A DNA stretch of 64,000 nt from Maea johnstoni (lineage: Eukaryota; Annelida; Polychaeta; Spionida; Magelonidae). The stretch spans positions 39,122,973 to 39,186,972 of the forward strand of contig OZ012694.1 of NCBI GenBank assembly GCA_963942565.1. Direction: 5' to 3'. Positions within the stretch are counted from its first letter, which is position 1. Each line of letters opens with the position of its first letter. Shown here piece after piece: positions 54,343-64,000 of this stretch. A model generated the notes under the pieces. It searched no databases. It worked only from the letters and a program-made list of their open reading frames with translations, and had not been told where the DNA came from. A program made the position numbers and the translations under genes.

Positions 54343-55002
54343 AATGATATCAACACTGATTTATCGCAACACCATCCACAGATAATGCTTTCTAAATGGC
54401 TGTGTTGCCGGCACCGTAGGCAAAGAGGGACGCATTTGCCTGATTGCCGGACAAACGATCTACTTCTGCTGACTTTCTGTGAGAGACAGGTATTCATGTA
54501 GAAACGCTTGGTTATCTAGGGATTATTAGGATACTGCTTTTCTTTATTTGATGACAATTGAGAGAAGCGGCTCTATACAGAGAATGACACCCAGTCAAAC
54601 CTTTTTTGTTATCTTGTATGCCTGGATTCTTGCATCATCATTACATTACATATACAGCAGTCATTATATGCTTGACATTTGTGCTTGTCCCATTGCCTCG
54701 GGCAAGTGGATTTGTAAATTATAGTTGAAGTGCAAGTGAAAACTGTATCTTGCTTGTGTCACTTGGCAAGTACTGTGTATATATTTCAGGTTTATGTTTG
54801 AGAAAGTGTGCAAGTTTTGTGGCCTGGCATCCGATTGAAAGGAACTTTTTATTGTTAACTTTACTGTCATTATCAAGGAAATCATCTTGGTCCATTATCA
54901 AAATACATGCACAATATTCAGCCATATGCATGATTGTCTGATACAGCAATGAGTGCTATAGTTAAGAGCTAAGCCTCTAAGCAGTGATGATTTTTTTTAC
55001 AA
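54343..55002. other. Stretch without a recognised gene
   Basis: It opens GC-richer (to about 54480, possible 5' UTR of the minus-strand exon candidate) and then is ordinary AT-rich DNA. Confidence 0.4.
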
Positions 55003-55223
55003 TTAACCCATTCATGTCCAGGGACCTTCCTGATAAGTGTTGTCTGGACCTATGACACTTTTATAAATAACTTAATTGTAAATTAGAAAAGTATTTGAAG
55101 GAGAGTTGGTGGTAAATTTCTGATAAAGATTTCTCCTGAAATATTGTCTGAAAATAGCTTTTCTTAGGAAGATATCACCAAAATAGTCAGACAGTTTTGG
55201 TGCTACAGGCATTAATGGGTTAA
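55003..55223. mobile_element. Family B piggyBac-like MITE, near-consensus copy
   Basis: TTAACCCATTCATGTCCAGG left end and AGGCATTAATGGGTTAA right end, with the GAAGGAGAGTTGGTGG interior. 221 bp. Confidence 0.85.
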
Positions 55224-55713
55224 ACCAAAAGGATGTAGATTTTTACCATAATTGGAGGAAATGTTGTCCTTTCCCTCATTTCCACCACCAATAGCCCAAG
55301 AAGGACAGCTTTTCTATGTTAAAATATTTTATACCTCAACCCCCCTCATGCAATATTCCTTCCTGTGAAAATACCCAGCTTTCCATGGGATCCATTATAC
55401 ATATTACATTAGTGCTGGGTTGTTTGGGGTGAACGCCCAGCCTCCCTGCATTACCATACAGTAATGGAGAGTTTGCGACCACGACAGGAAATCTCCCTGG
55501 GAATGCCCAGCTGTAGGACCCCTTGGCATAGAATATTTACAATGAATGAATCTTTTTGCGACACATAGCCTGCATGCTGCTTTGGAGAGTGCTCCATTGG
55601 TAATGTTATTGCTGTGCACTGGAATACTCAAATATACATATATATATATATATAGAACCACACTACCAAGAATCAAAGAAGGCGAAGATTTTGTAGGAAG
55701 TAACACAGCTACA

Positions 55714-55890
55714 TATAGCAAGGCTCCTTTGCTTCTGACAACTTTGACAAATTTACTGTAAAATTTAAAGAGAGTAAAATTCAAAAGAAATATATGTAAA
55801 GTTAGGCAAGGCTCATTTGCTTCTAATAACTTTGATCACTTTACCGGTACTGTAAAATTTTTAAAAATACTAAAATTCAAAATTCCAAAA
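55714..55890. repeat. Two-copy tandem duplication, about 90-bp period
   Basis: GCAAGGCTCCTTTGCTTCTG and GCAAGGCTCATTTGCTTCTA, each followed by AACTTTGA and TACTGTAAAATTT. A short (TA)n run lies before it at 55632-55655. Confidence 0.8.
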
Positions 55891-56114
55891 AATATTAAAT
55901 ACAGCATTGTTAAATCCCCATATTAGGTCCATTTACAACCTTCAGTCAAACACTGAAATAATACTATTCTATCAAATCTTTCTATATAAAGCCGATTTGG
56001 TGGAGCTTTATGATCGGCCATGATCAGTTGGTTGCTTGGAGGTCTTCATGGAGTGTGACCTTGCCTCAAGTCAAACCATGAGAGAAATCCATTGATAGTT
56101 GATTATATTTTCCA

Positions 56115-56205
56115 AATGAGGGTGGGAATATCAAAGAATTCCAAAGTTTGTCCTTGGGAAATCTCAAAATACCTTAGAAGTCTGAGCTACATTAGGTAAA
56201 AGGTA
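56115..56205 (+). mobile_element. Family D repeat
   Basis: CCAAATGAGGGTGGGAATATC start, AAAGAATTCCAAAG interior and GAGCTACATTAGGTAAAAGG end. Bases 56206-57029 after it hold nothing I recognise. Confidence 0.6.
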
Positions 56206-57037
56206 TGACACCTGGCTCACAATCTTAATGAATCATTATTAGCAGGTATGCCTCGTCGCTTTACAAATGTGCAGGGTTGTAAAAGTTGTCCATGGTGCCT
56301 TTGCAACTGAAAGAAAGAACGCTTATATATTGGCACTATTTGTGAAGACATAGAGGTTCAGCAACATGCGGGGTTACTGTAGAGACAACATTTTTGAGAT
56401 GAGGTGTATAATTTTTGCAGAGGCTTGTTTGAAGGTTGAAAATTATACACTGAATGTTAGAAATGTTATCTCTATACCTTGGACTTTGGGGAGCCTATTT
56501 CTAACACTTTAGATATTAATAAGGTAAAATTAAAAAACAAAATGTCTCAGTGAGTTCATTGTCCATTGAGCAGTTATCAATGGGAAAACAACAATTGCTG
56601 CACGTGTGGAGCATGGTAACTTTATTGCTAGGTGGTTCAAATATGGTCATTTTGCCCATCCATGGAAACTAAAACATTCTCAATGGCACATGGGAATGTT
56701 TATCATCCAATGGGTAGTTCCACATTAGTCACTGTGGTTGAAAAGAGAATTTTCCATGGTTCTTGTTTTTTTATGTCATTGCCATGTGACCTGAAAAGCT
56801 GCTGCAAATAAATCCTAACACACAGACCATGTGTACACTCCACATGTGTTTGGGTCAGAGAAAACCCCCTCTGTCTGTTAAACCTACTTAAAGCTTCTCC
56901 AACTTGTGACGGCAAAATGTCACTTTCTGTGATTTAGACTGAAACTACACCATACCTTGAAAAGGTAACCCCAACTCTCTGATCCTCTTTATACCCCGGG
57001 TATAGGCTGAGTTTTAGTGGCAAAATGCATACCTTTC

Positions 57038-57155
57038 CATAGGAAGCTTGGAATTTCAAGGAATTCCTGATAGAGCATGGAATTCTAAGGAATTCCCATT
57101 ATTTTCAAATGAATACCCCAGCATTTCAGTCTTAGCTACATCCAGTAAGGAATAT
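57038..57155 (+). mobile_element. Family D repeat
   Basis: AGGAAGCTTGGAATTTCAAG start, two AAGGAATTCC words, and CTTAGCTACATCCAGTAAGG end. Confidence 0.55.
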
Positions 57156-57379
57156 TTGCCTTGGTTAATATATTTATGCCTAAAATTATAAATGAGAATT
57201 TTGTTAGGGGATTGTGCTCGTTATGAAAATAACTTGGTAAGCAAGTGTATTGATATTCAATCTTTTAAATATAGACAAATAGCCATTGATTATGGTTTAA
57301 TTAACAGTCATCCTTTAAAATATATATATATTTTACAAAATGTGTTTTTTGCAAGAAAGATATCTACACAATACTCTTA

Positions 57380-57470
57380 CTAAATGAAGTTGGGAATACC
57401 GTGGAAGTCCTTGGATTTTTTTAATGAAAATACCCAGGATTTTGTGAAAAGTCTGAGCTGAATTTGTGAA
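57380..57470 (+). mobile_element. Family D repeat
   Basis: TTACTAAATGAAGTTGGGAA start, AAAATACCCAGGATTTTG interior and GAGCTGAATTTGTGAAG end. Confidence 0.55.
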
Positions 57471-57762
57471 GTATAGATGTGTTTTGGTTACTAGTCACAG
57501 GCATTATTGGGTTAAACTACTAATAAACCACTGCTACTCGGAACCCTCTAATCATATTCCACAGTAGAAAATGCTCGGAAAAGGAAGTGTCAGGAAAAAT
57601 AATATTCTAGTCAAAAATTGTTCTTCATACCAAACTGAATGAAGACTTTTCAACGTCTCTGTAACTTCTACTTTTGCTATATTGAATATCATTTGCATGA
57701 TCCAGATAACTATGGAGGTTTTTAATGAAGTGGTTGATTGATATTGACTATACCATTTGCTG

Positions 57763-57965
57763 CACCTGCCCCAATAACCATGTGGTCAAATGCATTGCTA
57801 CTGGCTGCACAATTTCTCGCATCATGCACTGCCCAGGAACAACTTCTGCTCAGGCATGTGAGAAGTTGTCAGTGACTTAGGGTTAGGGATGGTACCCTAG
57901 GTATTCCAATTTCCCACACCACTCACACATAGATATGCGCAACTTTCTCACGGCAGGGAAAAGTG
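57763..57965 (+). mobile_element. tRNA-derived SINE (family E), copy 4, degraded
   Basis: CACCTGCCCCAATAACCATG then TGGTCAAATGCATTGC is the family head. The following body is diverged, ends near GCAACTTTCTCACGGCAGG, and keeps no good box B. Confidence 0.55.
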
Positions 57966-58051
57966 ATGATAAACAAAATTCAAAATTCTTGATTTACCTT
58001 TTGCCAACATGGTGATCATATTATTTCCCATACTGCATGGAGATCCAAACT

Positions 58052-58575
58052 ATCCTTGTGATAGACAACAATCTCCTTTAAAACTCTGGTAAAACTTGCA
58101 TAGACGTTTGGTTTGGTACTTCCAGTAGTAGTTCTGCAGGCTTTTGGCTTGTGGTAACTTCAGTTGATAAACAACAATCTCCACTAAGACTCTTTTAAAT
58201 TTGCATAGACGTTTGGTTTGGTACTTCCTGTAGTATTTCTGAAGGCTTTTTGGCTTGCAGTAACTTCACTTGATAAACAACTTTCTCCTTTAAGACTCTA
58301 GTGAAAATTGCATCGATGTTTGGCGTGGAACTTCTAGTGGCACTATCACACGCTTTTTGACTTGTGGTAAGTTCAAATGGTAAATAGCATTGAAGACTCC
58401 TTTAAAAGTTGCATCAATGTTTAGCAGGGTACTTCCTGTAGTGTTTTCACCCACTTTTTGGCTTGTGGTAACTTCAAATGGTAAGCAGCTATCCCCTTTA
58501 AGACTCCTGTTAAGTTGCATCAACGTTTGCCAGGGTATTTCCTGAAGTGTTTTCACACACTTTTGGGCTTGCAGT
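58052..58575. repeat. Five-copy tandem repeat, about 100-110 bp period
   Basis: Units share TTGCATAGACGTTTGG, GGTACTTCCTGTAGT, TTTTGGCTTGTGGTAACTTC and GATAAACAACAATCTCC. The last unit runs into a slightly CpG-richer segment (58580-58690). Confidence 0.85.
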
Positions 58576-58904
58576 ATCCCTGCTAGTACCAGTGACCGCT
58601 GCAGACAGCAGACACACGTGTGTAGGGGAGAAGACGATTAACACATTCTTACTCTGACAACTATCACAACAACAACGCCAACTTTCTGCCTGATTATATG
58701 CACAATGTAAGCAAACTTTCAGCACCGTTGTTGCTTATACCAGGTTGAATTTTAACTATCCAGATTGGCATGCTTGCAATAACGGACTGATGGCAGCTGC
58801 CCCCCTAGCTGCCCATCCCGTCCCTAACTCACCTCATTTTAATGCAAAAAACACTAAACATCAGATGAGCGATACAGGCTAACATAGGCACATTTGTTCT
58901 TAAC

Positions 58905-59175
<271 letters not shown>

Positions 59176-59420
59176 TCAGTATAGGAGTCAAACATGATAA
59201 CAGCAGGGGGGGGGGGGGGGGGGGGTTCACATCATAGAGATGTTCCCCACTGTATATATATCTAAGTTCTCTAACCAGCTGGGTGTGTAAGTGAGTTAAA
59301 TGTGTTTTTTTGCTTATCTGTTTGTGCTGGACTGTGAGTGAATCTGTCAGAGCCTATCAGAGGCTACACACCACTCACATATGTCCCTCTTACAGCGGCA
59401 AATGCCAACTCAACACGTAC

Positions 59421-59655
59421 TTAACACATTCATCACAAGAGCAGCCAAAAATAACTAGAAAATTTTGGAAATATCTGAAATTCCTGGGCTGGAGATTTAA
59501 AAAAAATTAATTGAAGAAGAGATGTTTATCAAACCTTGTCTCATAACTTTCCTTTAATGATTTCCAAAATCTTGATTCATTTTCAACTGTTTTCAAAAGT
59601 ATCTTTGGAACCAGACAGCATATTTCAATCTTATCTCTCTGCTTGAAAGGGTTAA
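59421..59655. mobile_element. Family B piggyBac-like MITE, diverged copy
   Basis: TTAACACATTCATCACAAG left end and GCTTGAAAGGGTTAA right end. The closing TTAA is followed at once by TTAATCCATTTAGACCTG, possibly the start of another copy. Confidence 0.6.
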
Positions 59656-59900
59656 TCCATTTAGACCTGAAGTAAAAGCTCTGGAATCTTTGCAAATACC
59701 TGCAAATGAAGGCTGTGTTTCACAACTACCTAAAAAAGTTAATATTTTAGAAAACTTCCTGAAAGCTCTTCCTTGACAATCATCATACTCCAGTTTCTTT
59801 GGTTTAAGAAAATTGAAACATCTGAAAACTTTTTAATTATACTTTTAGAGACCATTAAGAAAGAGTTTTATTGTATATATTGCTTGATAAATGATGTGTC

Positions 59901-60149
<249 letters not shown>

Positions 60150-60333
60150 CATTATGCCAAGGCATAGTTTGAATACAAACATTTTTATTCTTTGCTTTTT
60201 ACCCAGAGACAGCTAGCAAGCATATGGCAGCTGTATGATGGCCACATGCAATGGTTGGAAGAGATAAGCGAAATATAAACGTCCGTATCCCACTGGTAGC
60301 TTTTTTACTTTAAGACATATATCCACCATGATT

Positions 60334-60781
60334 TTAACCTATTCAAGCTTTAGAGCTCCCACTAAGGTACATGTATTATAGCTGTCTGGCTCTATGATGG
60401 CTTTAAAAGTCATTAACCTTCTTTAATCTAACCTTTAAAGGAGTTTGGAATTCGGAATATCGATTACAGTCATTTTTTCTGTCATGTTTAGGGTTAATCA
60501 TGAGTTATGTAATAGCAAGTAGCAGGTGATGGAAGAAATTGTAATACCCAGCGAAAAACACCGGCAAACCCCAAATCACTGGCAACTTTCTTCCAAGCCT
60601 TGGCTGGGATTTGAACCCAGCAAGTGGTGAGAGAAAGAGAACAGCCAGTGGCCAAAGCATTAGACCACTCAGCCATCAGGGCAGGCCCTATATTATAACC
60701 TTCAAGGGCCACAACAATAGATTATAATAGTAAAATCATAAAGATAACACATTTTGGGCAATACAGGCATGAATGCGTTAA
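60334..60781. mobile_element. Family B piggyBac-like MITE split by a SINE
   Basis: TTAACCTATTCAAGC left end and AGGCATGAATGCGTTAA right end, 448 bp in total, of which about 193 are the SINE at 60497-60689. The remainder is close to normal family length. Confidence 0.7.
60497..60689 (-). mobile_element. tRNA-derived SINE (family E), copy 5, best preserved
   Basis: On the minus strand it begins GGGCCTGCCCTGATGGCTGAG then TGGTCTAATGC, with box B GGTTCAAATCCC at plus-strand 60606-60617 in a standard tRNA spacing. The roughly 100-base body follows, ending near CTTGCTATTACATAACTC. Confidence 0.85.
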
Positions 60782-61159
60782 CAGATTTAAATATATCCAG
60801 ATATGATAAGGAATGAGAAAACTGAATGTATGAGAAATGCACAATCTAAAAATATACTCATGGTGTAATGGACCTACATTGGGGGACCACCAACATGACA
60901 GTACCCACCACTTCCCTAGCTGTGCTGTTGAGCGCTGAAAGAACAGTTATTCAAGGTGAAATATTCATCAGCAAACTGAGCTGGGCAGAGAGGCCTGTGA
61001 TGCACACTGCAGTGCTGTATGCCATTCTACAGCCAGACATGGAGAATTCCCAATACAGATCTTACAACTATTTGCTGAATGTGAGTACCACTGAGCCGGG
61101 ATGTCCATGTTCCCATGCAATATCCTCTACGCCTTTATTTGCCACAAACATACACACAC

Positions 61160-61473
<314 letters not shown>

Positions 61474-62036
61474 CCCTTAGATAAAATTGTTTTACCCATT
61501 CATGCTCTCAGCTCCCAAAAGCAACCTGGCAATTGTGGTGAAATATTTCAGACAAAGTATTATATAGAAAAGTTCATAAATTACAAGTTATCATCAAACA
61601 TATCTTAGATCCAACTAACAATTTGGGTTTACATACTGAGTGCACACATGGTTTGAAAACTTGAACATTAATTATTGAGTGAAGCAATATTTCAAAAATA
61701 TTGGATGGAGCATTCTTGCACTCAATATCAAAAACAACCTTCAGTTATATAATTCTCGAATTATTTCTAAAATAATTTCATATTTATCAGATATTTTGTA
61801 TACTTCAAATGCAAACTTGACAGGAATTGTCATCTGGAATCTACGATACCTTTAACGATGAACTAAATTAAGAATGCTTTTACAAAGATATAGAGGGAGA
61901 TTTGGTGGAAAGTCTTAGATCAACATCCTTCCTTCAATATTCTTTCCTTACTATAAATTTTGGCCTGATGAGTTTCACCCCCATAAGGATTATTGGGCAA
62001 TTAAGTGACTCAGCCATTTAGATCTTAAGCCAATTG

Positions 62037-62300
62037 ATTAACACCTAGGCATATAATATTCATTCAGATACCTTAACAGCTAGAGGATTAATTTTACAAA
62101 ATGCCTGAAAATAAGTCATAAACCATTTATTGACCAATGCTAAGAGGTCCCTTCACAAAATATCATAACATATCATAAGGATATAGTTCACATTTTAGCA
62201 AATAACATTGGAATAAAGCACAAATTGTTTGAATCAAAAGGATATCACCAAAAAGGTCAGCCCTTTTTTATTTAAGGCACTACAAGCATGAACTGGTAAA
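62037..62300. mobile_element. Family B element, decayed
   Basis: ATTAACACCTAGGCATA start and ACAAGCATGAACTGGTAAA end, with AAGGATATCACCAAAAAGG like the interior of other copies. Confidence 0.45.
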
Positions 62301-64000
62301 TAATACCTTTTCATGTATTGAAAACCTGTGTCATCTGCCTAATTATTATTTTGAAAATTGTGAGAATTAAGCAGGTAATCCCAAGATATTTAAGAGCTCT
62401 AAATTAATCATATCACACTTTTTCTTCAAATATTGTTCAAATAACATGCTTTCACCAAAACGGTTATACTAGCTATCTTGGTCATTAAATACCAGATATA
62501 ATTAGATAAAATAAATAAATTTTGAAATATGGATAAAATTATTTGCCGCATATGTGCCGCTTCACAATGTACATACAACCAAGGCAATTATTTGTGTAAA
62601 CGTTTTTCAGCACATCACATGCCCAATAATGTAATGATGGTGCACTCCATTGCTCAGAATAGTGCATTCAGATTGATTGTATTTTGTTTGTTTTGTATAT
62701 GAATAAAACAGATTTTATTTTTTGAATAAATGAAAATAAAATAAATATGAATAAATGTTTTCAGTGAATTTTATGCAATGAATTTTCTTGTTATGTCAAT
62801 AAATATTTATATATAATCATCCTCCCCCCCCCCCCCCAACACAAATTCTAGTTATTAATCAATTCTGCCCCAAGCTTCAGCAGCCATGCTTAAACAAAAT
62901 CTGTACGGCCAATAACAAATGCAGGACTAGTAGCTTTTAGGTGTTACTGGTCCCACAGGGCCATTAACTTTTTGAGTTAGAGTTGAGGCCAGTCAATGAC
63001 CATAAGTGTTCAGTCCATACTATATAAACAGAATCATACATATGAAGAAACAGGAAAATGGTTTCACAGTTGATTATGTTGTACCGGTATGTTTAATGGA
63101 ATATTATACCACTAAGTTCACTCCTTTGAGGGCCTTATTACCTTGATATAGTAAAAGTAGAGAGGTAAAAGATGTCACCAATAACTGATTTAAAGAAATA
63201 TTTGTAAATAATCACCCCCCACCCCCAAAACATACTACCCAATAACCATGGCTAGTAAGTTAACCTAAATATGTAAGAAAAAGTGACAAAATCCTAATCC
63301 AAAGCCATTCTGAGCTTGACCAATAACCACTGGCTTTAAATCATAATTTCATCTAAATATCGAAGAGAAACTGACAAAATTCCTAATCCAAAGCCAAATC
63401 ACTCCATTAAGATACTGATATGTTATTGATATCTCAATATGCAAAATTATCCTATCATATTACTAATTCTGCATCTTTCAGCCATCTGGTTGATTATATC
63501 AAATGCGATACATTCTTAGAGCTATCAAACCATTCTTCCCTGTAGCACTCTAAAGGGACCTAACAATTTTGCAATATCATCCTGATGAGTGCATCATGTT
63601 GAAAATACATACATCATATATACAAATATACATTATAACATCAGGTGATCAATTAAATAGATCAATGAGTAAAGTATACAACAGCTGAAATATATGATTA
63701 TTAGGTACTTTGATTTCAGTCATGTTTTGGTTGTGTTTTTTATGCATTGTCTTTCTATTTCTGTTTGTCATCAACAGCTAGGTACAAAAGATATCTAACA
63801 AGCCTGACTGGCTTTTTTCATCAATAGTATTTTATTTTGAGGTAGTTAGTATTTACCACAATTGTTAGATACTGGTTCCAATTCAAATATTCCTTTTCCT
63901 CTTAAACCAAACTCATTTTTATCTGCGGTAATACTTCTTATGATTTTGGACTTGTACATCTATTAGTTGACTTAATTCATCATATTTTTCTGGATATCAT
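62301..64000. other. Stretch without a recognised gene
   Basis: It contains a C run at 62823-62837 and a two-copy duplication at about 63240-63395 (CAATAACCA, GTGACAAAATCCTAATCC-like words, TCCAAAGCC). No coding signal is recognised. Confidence 0.4.

Noticed and set aside
60868-61150. Open frame [16 protein letters not shown] as a gene start
   Set aside because: It runs into a TA microsatellite, has no homology signal and lacks a clear donor before the repeat.

Overview
The window is eukaryotic nuclear DNA, most likely from an invertebrate animal, possibly marine. It is AT-rich and dominated by transposable elements. It holds a full-length LINE, a tRNA-derived SINE family, 3' tails of an L2/CR1-like LINE with ATT-rich ends, several families of short inverted-repeat elements (MITEs), many long (TA)n arrays and triplet microsatellites, and one 200-base assembly gap. 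No prokaryotic operon, rRNA gene or CRISPR array is visible. I cannot name the species. I recognise no complete host gene; the only host-gene signals are three short exon or ORF candidates (near 10.9, 34.5 and 54.3 kb) and CpG-rich stretches at 10.7-12.4 and 37.2-37.4 kb.

The centre of interest is 39026-49138. This is a 10.1 kb Tx1/L1-type LINE bounded by a 16-bp target-site duplication and ending in poly(A). It has three long open frames on one strand: ORF1 (coiled coil plus RRM-like domain, 454 aa), a middle ORF with two N-terminal zinc-finger-like motifs and a complete TatD-family metal-dependent nuclease domain, and ORF2 (apurinic-like endonuclease, reverse transcriptase and CCHC motif, about 1263 aa). 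A TatD nuclease is not a standard LINE part as far as I know. All three frames are uninterrupted, so the element looks young. A 12-bp motif (TGGATAATCCAG) recurs in its 5' UTR, in the long spacer before ORF2 and, inverted, just before the poly(A). ORF2 has no ATG before its endonuclease domain.

The left 39 kb and the right 15 kb are mosaics of repeats, which I name A to E here. Family A is about 210 bp, bounded by TTAA and CCCTT ends. Family B is about 190-230 bp, bounded by TTAA and CCCATTCATG ends. Both look like piggyBac-type MITEs. Family C is about 270 bp with a 26-bp terminal inverted repeat. Family D has CCCTTACCAAATG ends and is rich in GGAATTCC-like palindromes; a 1.45 kb element with related CCCTTACCA ends sits inside a family A copy. 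Family E is a tRNA-Leu/Ser-like SINE, whose head has also expanded into a 1 kb satellite at 53.0-54.0 kb.

Many local tandem duplications (45 to 180 bp units) and nested insertions give a relative history of the repeats. Stretches not listed are ordinary AT-rich DNA in which I see nothing.
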